In this document: in pieces, positions 54,590 to 63,323 of the stretch
Numbering within the stretch: the stretch's first letter is position 1
How the letters are laid out: each line of letters begins with the position of its first letter
Assembly: GCA_026647215.1 (NCBI GenBank)
Contig: JAPKHC010000007.1
Coordinates: forward strand, 62,001 to 126,000
Direction of reading: 5' to 3'
Length of the DNA stretch: 64,000 nt
From: F1-120-MAGs118 sp013360535
GTDB taxonomy: Bacteria > Planctomycetota > UBA1135 > GCA-002686595
Made by a program: the position numbers and the translations under genes
Notes under the pieces: generated by a model
What the model saw: only the letters and a program-made list of their open reading frames with translations
Told to the model about the DNA's origin: nothing
Databases searched by the model: none

Positions 54590-55659
54590 AGCTCGTGTTC
54601 CTCACGCAGGTGCTCGATCGCGACGATGCCGTGCTCGGTTTCGTCCCGCGCTGGGTCGAAGGCCTCGCACGGCACTGTGAGCGCGTGCGCGTCCTCGCGC
54701 TCTCGGTTGGCGACGTCACGAGGCTGCCGGCGAACGTCGACGTGCGCGAGATCGGGCGCAGCGGCTGGATCGGCCGCTATTTCCGCAATCGACGCTTCCT
54801 CAAGGAAGCCCTCGAGCGGGATGGCTTCGACACGGTGCTCGCGCACATGGTTCCGCGCTACACGCTGCTCTCGAGCGGGATCGCGCGCGCCTCGGGCGCC
54901 GGTCAGTTCCTGTGGTACGCGCATGGGACAGTCGACGCGCGGCTCGAGCGAGCGGTGAAGCTCGTGGACAAGGTCTTCACGGCCAGCGAGGAGTCGCTGC
55001 GCATCTCGAGCCCGAAGAGGGTCGTCACGGGTCACGGCATCGACCTGGAGCACTTCTCCGAGCGCGGCGAGAGCCCCGCGCGACCGATCCGCTTGCTCGA
55101 AGTCGGCCGCCTCACGCCGGCCAAGGATCCGCTGACCGTGCTCGCGGCACTCGCGATCCTCGTCTCGCGCGGCTTCGACGTGCACCTCGACCTCGTCGGC
55201 GCGGGTCTCGTCGCTTCGGACGACGCCTACGGACGGCGCGTGCAGGAGCAGATCGAGGTCGGAGGCCTGCAGGAGCGTGTCGTGCTCCACGGGGCGGTGC
55301 CGTACCGCGAGATTCCGCCCCTGTACCGGCGCTGCACGATGCTCGTGAGCGCGAGCCGCACCGGAAGCGTCGACAAGGTCGTGCTGGAGGCGATGGCCTG
55401 CGCACGGCCCGTCGTCACGTGCAACGACTCGTTTCCGCGGCTCTTCCGCGAGCTCGGCGCCGATGCACCGAAGCTCGTGTTCGAACCCGGCAGCGCGACG
55501 TCGCTCGCCGAGAAGGTCGAAGGCCTGCTGCGACTGCGGCAACCCGAACGTGTGGCGCTGGGCGAACGCCTGCGGACGCTCGTCGCGCGCGATCACGAAG
55601 TCGATGCGCTGATGAAGCGGATGGTCGAGCACATGCAGCGCAAGGGGAGGAGCGCGTGA
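54586..55659 (+). CDS. GT4-like glycosyltransferase with non-canonical donor motif
   Basis: A 357-residue GT-B protein (KLVFLTQVLDRDDAVLGFVP at the N-terminus, RLLEVGRLTPAKDPLTVLAA in the donor domain). The usual E-x7-E reads SRTGSVDKVVLEAMACARPV, so the first Glu is replaced by a small residue. That suggests altered donor binding or a different nucleotide-sugar. The GTG start overlaps the previous stop and the stop overlaps the next GTG, so it sits inside a tightly coupled set. Confidence 0.84.
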   Translation: MKLVFLTQVLDRDDAVLGFVPRWVEGLARHCERVRVLALSVGDVTRLPANVDVREIGRSGWIGRYFRNRRFLKEALERDGFDTVLAHMVPRYTLLSSGIARASGAGQFLWYAHGTVDARLERAVKLVDKVFTASEESLRISSPKRVVTGHGIDLEHFSERGESPARPIRLLEVGRLTPAKDPLTVLAALAILVSRGFDVHLDLVGAGLVASDDAYGRRVQEQIEVGGLQERVVLHGAVPYREIPPLYRRCTMLVSASRTGSVDKVVLEAMACARPVVTCNDSFPRLFRELGADAPKLVFEPGSATSLAEKVEGLLRLRQPERVALGERLRTLVARDHEVDALMKRMVEHMQRKGRSA

Positions 55660-57428
55660 CCCACGCGATCCCCGAGGCGTTCCTCGAGCCGCTGCGCCGC
55701 GCGCTGGGCTGGCTGCTCACGCTGCGCGACGCCGAAGGCCGCATCGTGTGCCCCGAGCACCGCATCGAGCACACCGGAAAGAGCGCGGGCGCTGCCGTGC
55801 TCGCGGCGCGGCTCGCGAAGCATGATCGGTCGGAATTCCGCGCGGCCCACGTCGCCGCAGCGATCCAGCAGGGCCGTCGCCTCGTCGCGAACCTCTACCG
55901 CGAAGGCGAAAGCGCCTGCCACACCTTCTGGCCGGGCCGCCACGACAAGTTCAACAGCTCCAACGCCGTGATCGATGGCGGAGCCTGCAGCGACGCGCTC
56001 GCCGAGCTCGTGCAGGAACTGGGCTCGGAACTTCCCGCCGACGACGCGCGCGCCTTCCGCGACGCGAGCCTGCTGCACGCTCGCACGTACCTGCGTTATG
56101 CGGTGCTCGACAAGGGCATTCCGGCGCAGCGAGCGTGGGGTCTGAGCGGTCTCGCGGCGGCGTGGTCGCTCGAGCACGACGCCGAGCTCGAACAGGCCGC
56201 GTTGCAGGCGCTCGGTGCGCTCGAAGGCGTGCAGCACTCCGACGGCAGCTTCCCGTACCACCCGCTCGAGTGGGGCGCCGAACATCCCGGCGCGAGCGAC
56301 GTCTCGAGCTTCTACCACTCGCGCATCCCGGGTTTTTCGCTGTTTGCGCTCGAGCGTCTCGGCCGCGACGTCGCTCGCACGCCCTTCGCTCCGGCGCTGC
56401 GGCGCGCGCTCGACTTCACGGAAGCGCTGCACGGGCCCGATGGCCTCAAGTGCGGCCTCGTCGAAGCGAAGCCGTGGTACTGGGGCGCCGAGTACGAAGT
56501 CGCGTCGCACGTGTTCGACGTGTACGCGCTGCTGCGTGGCTGGAAGCTCTTCGGCGAGCCGCGTTTCGCGCGTGCGGCGCTGCGCGCGTTCCGCACTTGG
56601 AGCGAGCACCTGCTTCCGACCGGCCAGCCGCGCTCGCACTTCGACGCACCGGGCCGCACGAAGAGCTACCAGTGCCCCGTGTTCTGGGCTTGCCACGCCG
56701 AGTGGATCGCACGCGTGCTGCCCGAGCTCGTCGAAGCGAGCGCGAAGGTCGAGCTGAATCCGCGCGGGCCGGGCGCGGGCATCGACCTGTCGATCCGCTG
56801 GTTCCCCGACGCGCAGCTCGCGCGCCTCGAGGACGACCGCGTCGTCGCGTGGGTGCGCGGTGCGCGACCGCCCTACAACGTGCACCACGGAAGTCCCCAC
56901 GGCGCCGGGTTGTTGCGCGTCGTGCGCAAGCTCGACGGAGCGAACCTGCTCGCGCGCCAGCGGCTCGCGGCCACGCAAGAAGGCGAGTGGAGCGGCCACG
57001 CGGGCTCGAGCTCGCTCGCACGCGGCTGGTCGCACGGCGCGAAGGAGATGCGCTTCTCCCTGTGGCTCGTCCGCAACCACGCGCGCGGACGACGGCTGGG
57101 ATTGGCGGCGCGCGCTCCGCTCGAGACGTTGCGCCACGGCGTGCTCGACTTCGCCTCGCGCGAGGTCTCCAGCGCCTTCGATCGCGGCCCGGTCGTGAGC
57201 GTCGACGGCGAAGGCGTGACGGTCGAGAGCACGCTCGCGCTGCGCGGAGGCGGCGCCGCCGGAGGAGCGCGGCTGCGGCGGCGCTTCGAGATCGATGGCA
57301 CGGGCCTGACGGTGGACGAGCGTGTGCTCGACGCCGGATCCGTGGAGGAGTTGCGCTTCCGCTGGCCCGCGCAGGCGAGCGAGCGCGCAGGGGATGGCCG
57401 GACGGAGGCGCGCTACCGGCTCGCGTGA
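55656..57428 (+). CDS. Helical-toroid protein, possible polysaccharide lyase/hydrolase-like
   Basis: A 590-residue protein without signal peptide. The first 400 or so residues are helix-rich with aromatic-Gly turns (WGLSGLAAAWSLEHD, WGAEYEVASHVFDVYALLRG, SYQCPVFWACHAEWIAR), the appearance of an (alpha/alpha) toroid. The last 190 form a beta-rich domain (SVDGEGVTVESTLALRGG, FEIDGTGLTVDERVLDAG). This order resembles heparinase II/III-like and related glycan-processing enzymes, but I see no catalytic motif that fixes the family. It sits within the glycan operon, translationally coupled to the GT before it, and could trim or epimerise the polymer. Function is inferred. Confidence 0.68.
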   Translation: MTHAIPEAFLEPLRRALGWLLTLRDAEGRIVCPEHRIEHTGKSAGAAVLAARLAKHDRSEFRAAHVAAAIQQGRRLVANLYREGESACHTFWPGRHDKFNSSNAVIDGGACSDALAELVQELGSELPADDARAFRDASLLHARTYLRYAVLDKGIPAQRAWGLSGLAAAWSLEHDAELEQAALQALGALEGVQHSDGSFPYHPLEWGAEHPGASDVSSFYHSRIPGFSLFALERLGRDVARTPFAPALRRALDFTEALHGPDGLKCGLVEAKPWYWGAEYEVASHVFDVYALLRGWKLFGEPRFARAALRAFRTWSEHLLPTGQPRSHFDAPGRTKSYQCPVFWACHAEWIARVLPELVEASAKVELNPRGPGAGIDLSIRWFPDAQLARLEDDRVVAWVRGARPPYNVHHGSPHGAGLLRVVRKLDGANLLARQRLAATQEGEWSGHAGSSSLARGWSHGAKEMRFSLWLVRNHARGRRLGLAARAPLETLRHGVLDFASREVSSAFDRGPVVSVDGEGVTVESTLALRGGGAAGGARLRRRFEIDGTGLTVDERVLDAGSVEELRFRWPAQASERAGDGRTEARYRLA

Positions 57429-57493
57429 AGCCGCTCCCACGGTTTCCTCACGGGAACCGGGGCGGCGAGGGCGGTAGGCTTGGGGCAGAACGC

Positions 57494-59569
57494 ATGAATC
57501 CTCCTCCGAAAGCTGGCGGCCTGAAGACGAGCCTGCGCGCGGGCCTCAACGCCGGGATGGCGGCCGGGCTCGTGCTCGGCCTCGTCGACGGCGTCGGCGC
57601 AGGCCTGCGCACGGGCACGCACGGGGTCGTCGACTGGTTGGGTTGCCTCGCGGCCGCGGGCCTCATGTACGGGCTCGTGTTCGCCGCGAGCGGCCTCCTG
57701 CTCGCGCTCGGGCTGCACGTCTGGTTGCGCAAGTTCCCGTTGGGCGAGCGCCTCTCGCGCGTGCTGGCGCTGCTGCTCGGGTTGGGCCTCTTCGTCGGGC
57801 TCGTGTGGTGGACCCGGCCGTGGGTCTTCCCGGGCCTCTCCGTGACCGACCCGCGGCGCCTCGCGGTGTCCGCGGTGCTGCTGCCGATCGGAATCGCGCT
57901 CGGTTTCGTGATCGTGCGCCTCGGAGCGCGCCTCCCGCGTGGAGTGCGTTGGGCCGGAGCGGCGCTCGTGCCTTTCGCGTGGCTGGGCGGTGGAGCGTTC
58001 CTCTATTCGACGAGCTCGGACACGGGCGAGCTCGGCCGCGTCAACGACCGCACGCGCGCGTTGCCGAACGTGCTGCTGTTTGTGTGCGACGCGATGCGCG
58101 CGGACAAGCTCGGCTGCTACGGCGACGAGCGCGTCCAGACGCCGCGCATCGACGCGCTCGCGAAGGAAGGCGTCGTGTTCGAACGGGCCTTCGTGCAAGC
58201 GCCGTTCACGGGCTCGAGCTTCGGCTCGTACTTCACGGGCAAGTACCCGCGCCGCCACGGGTTCGTGCGCATGGCGCCGGACACGCGCATGGCGCCGAAC
58301 GTCACGATCGCGTCGCACCTGAAGGACGCGAAGCTCGTCGGTGGGGGAACGCTCGAGCGCGACGACTACCACTGCGTCACGTTCATGACGGGCGCGCTCT
58401 CGACCTCGGCCGGACTCGCGCGTGGCTTCGACTCGTACTTCGAGTCGTTCATGGGGCACCACCTCGTCGACGTCGACGATCCCTGGAGCCTGTTCAGCTC
58501 GGAGCTCCTGCTCTACATCGCGCGCACGAAGCTCGCGCAGAAGTTCGACGCCACGCCGGTCGCGAGCGAGGCCTCGCGCTGGCTGCGCGCCAACGGGACC
58601 AAGCGCTTCTTCGCGATGGTGCACCTGTTCGCGACGCACACGCCCTACGACCCGCCGCCCGAGATCCGCGCGCTCTACAACGACCCGGACTACAAGGGGC
58701 CCGTGAGCGTGTTCCGCTCCGACCACGCTTTCGCGATCCACGAGGGCCGCGCGAAGCCGACCGAGGCCGACGAGCGCCAGATCCGCGACCTGTACGACGG
58801 CGGTGTCACGTACACCGACCGCCAGATCGAGCTCGTGCTGCGCGAGCTCGAGGCGCAAGGCCGGCTCGACGACACGCTCGTGATCGTGACGGCCGACCAC
58901 GGCGAGGAACTGGGCGAACACGGCGTGTGGGAGCACAACCACATGTACCAGTCGAACCTGCGCGTGCCGCTCGTGCTGCACTGGCCGCGCAAGCTGCCGC
59001 TGGGCAAGCGCTCGGACGCGCTGGTGGAGTCGATCGACCTGCTGCCGACCTTGTGCGACGTGCTCGGGCTCGAGCTGCCGGTGCAGGCGAAGCCCGACGA
59101 GGACGAGCAGGGCCGCGACTACGGGAAGATCGACGGCAAGAGCGTGCTGCCGCTGCTCGACGGGCGCGCGAGCGCGATCCGCGAGTTCTCGTTCGCCGAG
59201 AACGGCATCGAGATGAGCGTGCAGGACCTGCGCTGGAAGCTGGTCGTGCCGGCGGTGGACGGCGACAACCGGCCGCTCGAGCTCGCCGGCGAGTCGCTCG
59301 AGAGCCTTTCGACCCGCGGCATCGCGCGGCCGAGGCTCTACGACCTCGAGAACGATCCGCAGGAGCGGGCCAACGTGCTCGAAAAGGCTCCGGACGAAGC
59401 GCGTCGGTTGCTTGCGGCACTGGCCGAGTGGGATGCATCGTTGCCGATCCCGCGCCTGGAAATCCTGATGTCCGAACGCGATGTCACCGAGAACGCGCGC
59501 CGCATGGCCGAGCTCGGTTACGGCGACGGTGTCGGCAAGGACCTGCCCAAGGCGCCCGAGAAGCAGTGA
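57494..59569 (+). CDS. Membrane-anchored alkaline-phosphatase-superfamily enzyme (sulfatase-like)
   Basis: A 691-residue protein with four or five N-terminal membrane helices (about residues 1-165) and an extracytoplasmic sulfatase-type domain. Metal-binding segments are NVLLFVCDAMRADKLGCYGD and VTADHGEELGEHGVWEHNH. At the nucleophile site, where sulfatases have Cys/Ser-x-Pro-x-Arg, it reads APFTGSSFGSYFTGKYP, placing Thr at the catalytic position. Thr is the nucleophile in LtaS and phosphoethanolamine transferases, so a phosphoryl-headgroup transferase decorating the glycan is more likely than a sulfatase. An upstream GTG (57425) overlapping the previous stop is an alternative start. Confidence 0.85.
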   Translation: MNPPPKAGGLKTSLRAGLNAGMAAGLVLGLVDGVGAGLRTGTHGVVDWLGCLAAAGLMYGLVFAASGLLLALGLHVWLRKFPLGERLSRVLALLLGLGLFVGLVWWTRPWVFPGLSVTDPRRLAVSAVLLPIGIALGFVIVRLGARLPRGVRWAGAALVPFAWLGGGAFLYSTSSDTGELGRVNDRTRALPNVLLFVCDAMRADKLGCYGDERVQTPRIDALAKEGVVFERAFVQAPFTGSSFGSYFTGKYPRRHGFVRMAPDTRMAPNVTIASHLKDAKLVGGGTLERDDYHCVTFMTGALSTSAGLARGFDSYFESFMGHHLVDVDDPWSLFSSELLLYIARTKLAQKFDATPVASEASRWLRANGTKRFFAMVHLFATHTPYDPPPEIRALYNDPDYKGPVSVFRSDHAFAIHEGRAKPTEADERQIRDLYDGGVTYTDRQIELVLRELEAQGRLDDTLVIVTADHGEELGEHGVWEHNHMYQSNLRVPLVLHWPRKLPLGKRSDALVESIDLLPTLCDVLGLELPVQAKPDEDEQGRDYGKIDGKSVLPLLDGRASAIREFSFAENGIEMSVQDLRWKLVVPAVDGDNRPLELAGESLESLSTRGIARPRLYDLENDPQERANVLEKAPDEARRLLAALAEWDASLPIPRLEILMSERDVTENARRMAELGYGDGVGKDLPKAPEKQ

Positions 59570-60750
59570 ACTCCGGCCCGTCCTTGGTCGTCGTCGCGAA
59601 TACGCGCCTGCCCTCGGAGCGAGCGCAGGCGCTGCAGGTCGTGCAGAGTGCCGCGGCTTTCGCGCGCGCCGGAGCGAACGTGGACGTGCTGCACGCACGG
59701 CGTGCGCGCGAGCTCACGCTCGCGCCGGGTGAAGACCTGTTCACGCACTACGAAGTGCCCGCTGGCCCGAGGCCGAAGGTTACGGCCGTGCCGTGCGTCG
59801 ACTGGATCGAGCGTGTTCCCGTCGCCTTGCAGTACGCGCCCGCGCGCCTGCAGGAGCTCAGCTTCTCGCGCAACGCCGCACGCACGATCCGCGAGCGCCA
59901 TGCGAACTCTTGGGTGCTCTCACGCGAGATCGAGTGCGCCCGCGAGCTCGCGCGCGCCGGCCACAAGGGGCTTTTCCTCGAGCTGCACCGCGTTCCGGGC
60001 GGTGGCACACGGCGGCGCTGGCTGTTCGAAGCCGCGCGTGGTGCCGCGGGATTCGTCGCAATCTCCGGCGGCGTGCGCGAGGATCTCGTCGCGCTCGGGC
60101 TCGCTCCGGAAGCGATCGAAGTCGCGCACGACGGCTTCGAGAGCGAGCGTTTCGCGAACTTGTCGTCGCGGGAAGAGGCTCGCCGCGAGCTCCGCCTCGA
60201 TCCAGCCGCGCGTGTCGTCGTCTACACGGGCGGCCTGATGGAGTGGAAGGGCGTCGAAGTGCTCGTCGACGCCGCGCGCCGTCTGCCCGACATCACTTTC
60301 GTGATCGCCGGTGGCGCGCGCGAGGATCTCGAGCGTGTCCGCTCGCACGCGAGCGGCCTCGCCAACGTGCGCTTCGACGGTTTCCAGCCGCCGACCCGCG
60401 TCGCGCTGTACCTGCGATCCGCCGACGTCGGCGTCGTGCCCAACCGCTCGAAGCCGGAGATCAGCGCGCGCTACACGTCGCCGCTGAAAGTGTTCGAGGC
60501 GATGGCCTGCGGTCTTCCGCTCGTCGCGAGCGACCTACCGAGCCTGCGCGAGCTCTTGCATCACGGTGTCGACGCGTGGCTCGTCGCACCCGACGACCCG
60601 GAAAAACTTGCCGAGGGGCTGCGCCGGCTGCTCGATGACCGCGAGCTGCGCCAGCGCCTCGCCGACAGCTTCGCCGCACGCGCCGCGGCGCACACGTGGG
60701 ACGCACGCGCGCGCCAGTTGCTCGACTGGATGGCCCGACGGGTCCGCTGA
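59566..60750 (+). CDS. GT4 glycosyltransferase
   Basis: A 394-residue GT-B enzyme. The N-terminus SLVVVANTRLPSERAQALQV is of the GT4 branch with a long first loop. The donor domain has VVVYTGGLMEWKGVEVLVDA and SARYTSPLKVFEAMACGLP, the SPLKVFE variant of the donor site. GTG start overlaps the stop of the preceding gene (59566-59569). Confidence 0.9.
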   Translation: MNSGPSLVVVANTRLPSERAQALQVVQSAAAFARAGANVDVLHARRARELTLAPGEDLFTHYEVPAGPRPKVTAVPCVDWIERVPVALQYAPARLQELSFSRNAARTIRERHANSWVLSREIECARELARAGHKGLFLELHRVPGGGTRRRWLFEAARGAAGFVAISGGVREDLVALGLAPEAIEVAHDGFESERFANLSSREEARRELRLDPAARVVVYTGGLMEWKGVEVLVDAARRLPDITFVIAGGAREDLERVRSHASGLANVRFDGFQPPTRVALYLRSADVGVVPNRSKPEISARYTSPLKVFEAMACGLPLVASDLPSLRELLHHGVDAWLVAPDDPEKLAEGLRRLLDDRELRQRLADSFAARAAAHTWDARARQLLDWMARRVR

Positions 60751-60784
60751 CCGATCCAGAGCCCACAGAGCCACTCCCCCGGCC

Positions 60785-61963
60785 ATGCGCGTCCTGTTCC
60801 TCACCGATTCGCTCTCCGACCTCGACGGGGTCGGTCGCTACGCCGTGCGCCTCCTGCGCGCGCTGGAGGAGGAACGTCCGGACCTCGAGGTGCACGTGCT
60901 GCTCTCGCGCAAGCATCGCCCGACCTCCGCAGACGTGCCGTCGCACTGGAAGGTCGAGGTCGCGCTGCCGCCCGACTACTTCTTCTACATGTCGCCGCTG
61001 AAGTTCTGGGTGAGCCTGCAGCTCGCGCGGCGCGCGATCGCGAAGGCGGCGCGTGGGTGCACGCTCGTGCATGCGATCAAGGACTATCCGCACAACCTCG
61101 CGGGCCTGCTCGGCGCGCAGTCGGCGGGTGTGCCGTGCATCGCGACCGGCCACGGGACCTACACCGTGCAGCCGCTCGTCGACGCGCGCCATTCCGAGCG
61201 CGCGCGCGACACCTACGCGAAGCTCGACGGCATGATCGCGGTGAGCCGCTACACCGCGCGGCGCGTGAACGAGCTGCTCGGGCCCGCGCACCCGCTGTTC
61301 GAGAAGCTGCGCATCGTTCCCAACGCGGTCGACGCGGCGAAGTACGGCGTTCCGGCGCAGGTCGAGCCGCGCCCGTGGCACGGCCAACGCTTCACGCTCT
61401 CGATCGGCGAGCTGAAGGAACGCAAGGGCCATCACCTGGCGCTCGAGAGCTGGGTCCGGGTCGCGGCGTCGCGCCCCGACCTGCACCACTATGTCGTCGG
61501 GCGCGGCGCGGGCGACGAGTACGAACGTTCGCTCAAGGCGCTCGTCGAGCGCGCTGGCCTCGCGTCGCGTGTGCACTTCCTCGGCAACGTCACCGAAGCG
61601 GAGAAGGTCGACCTGCTGCAGCGCGCGCAGCTCTTCCTGCACGTGCCGGTGCTCGCGAAGGACGGCGGTTTCGAGGGCTTCGGCATCGTCTACCTCGAGG
61701 CCTCCGCCGCTGGCATCCCGTGCATCGGCACGCTCGGTTGTGGCGCGGAGGACGCGCTCGTCGATGGGCGCACCGGTTTCCTCGTCGAGCCGAACGCGCA
61801 GGCCGTAGAGACGGCGCTCGCCCGCATCCTCGACGACGACAAGCTGCGCCAGCAGCTTGGCGCCGAGGGCGCCAGACACGCGGGCCGCACGACGTGGCAC
61901 GAGAACGCGCGCGTCGTGCTCGCGCTCTATGACGAGGTCCTGCGGCGGAGGCAAGTGCGATGA
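60785..61963 (+). CDS. GT4 glycosyltransferase
   Basis: A 392-residue GT-B enzyme (RVLFLTDSLSDLDGVGRYAV; donor motif FEGFGIVYLEASAAGIPCIG with E-x7-E). The segment HAIKDYPHNLAGLLGA and GHGTYTVQPL lie in the acceptor domain. The stop overlaps the flippase ATG as ATGA (61960-61963). Confidence 0.91.
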   Translation: MRVLFLTDSLSDLDGVGRYAVRLLRALEEERPDLEVHVLLSRKHRPTSADVPSHWKVEVALPPDYFFYMSPLKFWVSLQLARRAIAKAARGCTLVHAIKDYPHNLAGLLGAQSAGVPCIATGHGTYTVQPLVDARHSERARDTYAKLDGMIAVSRYTARRVNELLGPAHPLFEKLRIVPNAVDAAKYGVPAQVEPRPWHGQRFTLSIGELKERKGHHLALESWVRVAASRPDLHHYVVGRGAGDEYERSLKALVERAGLASRVHFLGNVTEAEKVDLLQRAQLFLHVPVLAKDGGFEGFGIVYLEASAAGIPCIGTLGCGAEDALVDGRTGFLVEPNAQAVETALARILDDDKLRQQLGAEGARHAGRTTWHENARVVLALYDEVLRRRQVR

Positions 61964-63321
61964 AGAACCGCATCCTCCGCGCGATCAAGACCAAGTTCGT
62001 CAAGGACACGCTGACGCTTCAGGCGAGCGGCTTCCTCACGCAAGCGAGCGGTTTTGCGGCCTCGGCCGTGCTCGCGTTTGCGCTCGGCGCGCACGGGCAG
62101 GGCCTGTTCGTCATGGCCGTGACGCTGCAGGCGCTGCTCTTCAACCTCGTCAACGTCGGTGTCGTGCAGGCGACCGTCAGCCAGCTCGCCGCCGCCAACG
62201 CACGCGGGCTGCACGAGAAGGTGAGCGCGTGGCTCGCGTTCCTCGTCAAGACCTACCTCGTCACCGGCGCGCTCATGATCGGCGTCGGCTTCTTCGCGCT
62301 GCCGTACCTGTGCGAGGCGATCTACGGCGACGACCTGCCGCCCGAAGAGGCGCGCAGCCTGGGCGTGTGGGCCTGGTGGCTGACGTGGTGGATCCTGATC
62401 GACACGCCGCGGGCGGTCGCGCAGGTCGCCTTCCACGCGACGCGCCGCATGACGCCGCTGGCGCAGCTCGACGCCGCGCACGAGTTCATCCGCCTGTTCC
62501 TGACGCTCGGCGGCGTCGTGATCTTCAACTCGCCCGCAGGCGCCGTGCTGGGCGAGATCGCGAGCCGCGCCTGCGCCGCCTACCTCGCGCTCAACATGTA
62601 CCGCAACGCGCGCGAGGACGGCGGAGCGTGGCTGCCCTCGTGGCGCGAGATCTGGCGCATGGTGCCGTCGATTCCGCTGCAAAAGGGCCTGCGCCTGGGC
62701 CTGCGGCTGGGACTGCTCAAGAACGCGACGACGATCTTCATCAACGTGCTCCCGCGCCTGCTGCTCTCGGACTTCGCGAGCTTCGCGTGGGTCGCCTACT
62801 TCAACATCGCGCAGAAGATCATGGGCCTCGCGACGATCGCCATGCAGGGCGTGTCGCGCAACGTGCTGCCCGCGCTCGCCGAGAAGCGTGGCCACAACGA
62901 CTTTCCCGGCTTCCGCAAGCTCTACTGGCGCGCGAGCCTGATCGGCGGCGCTGCGATCGCGGTGGCGATCGGGCTGGGGCTCGTGATCGCGCGGCCGATG
63001 ATCGCGCGCTTCTACCCGGCCGACTACACCGTGCCCGTGTTCCGCTGCTGCTGGATCCTCGCCATCGGCATGATCCCGACGGGCTTCGGCATCGCGCTCG
63101 ATCCGTTCTACATCCTGACGAACAAGATGAAGGCCAACCTGACGCTCGCGCTGATCGGCGCGATCGTCACGATCCCGATCAACGTCTACATCACCATGCT
63201 GTGGCCCGAAGAAGGCCCGGTGTGGGGGCAGGCGATCTACCTGTCGTGGTCGCTCGTGCACTTCACGTACATCGCGTTCTGGCTGCGCAACAACCGCCAC
63301 GCGACGGAATGGAGCACCTGA
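61960..63321 (+). CDS. Wzx-type polysaccharide flippase
   Basis: A 453-residue integral membrane protein with about 12 helices and the N-terminal pattern LTLQASGFLTQASGFAASAV then AFALGAHGQGLFVMAVTLQA, typical of the MATE/MVF polysaccharide exporters that flip lipid-linked oligosaccharide across the inner membrane. Basic loops (KTKFVKDTL, HATRRMTPL) face the cytoplasm. Its place in an operon with an initiating transferase and many GTs suits a Wzx/Wzy-type pathway. No Wzy polymerase or Wza/Wzc-type exporter gene is seen in this window. Confidence 0.88.
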   Translation: MKNRILRAIKTKFVKDTLTLQASGFLTQASGFAASAVLAFALGAHGQGLFVMAVTLQALLFNLVNVGVVQATVSQLAAANARGLHEKVSAWLAFLVKTYLVTGALMIGVGFFALPYLCEAIYGDDLPPEEARSLGVWAWWLTWWILIDTPRAVAQVAFHATRRMTPLAQLDAAHEFIRLFLTLGGVVIFNSPAGAVLGEIASRACAAYLALNMYRNAREDGGAWLPSWREIWRMVPSIPLQKGLRLGLRLGLLKNATTIFINVLPRLLLSDFASFAWVAYFNIAQKIMGLATIAMQGVSRNVLPALAEKRGHNDFPGFRKLYWRASLIGGAAIAVAIGLGLVIARPMIARFYPADYTVPVFRCCWILAIGMIPTGFGIALDPFYILTNKMKANLTLALIGAIVTIPINVYITMLWPEEGPVWGQAIYLSWSLVHFTYIAFWLRNNRHATEWST

Positions 63322-63323
63322 GC

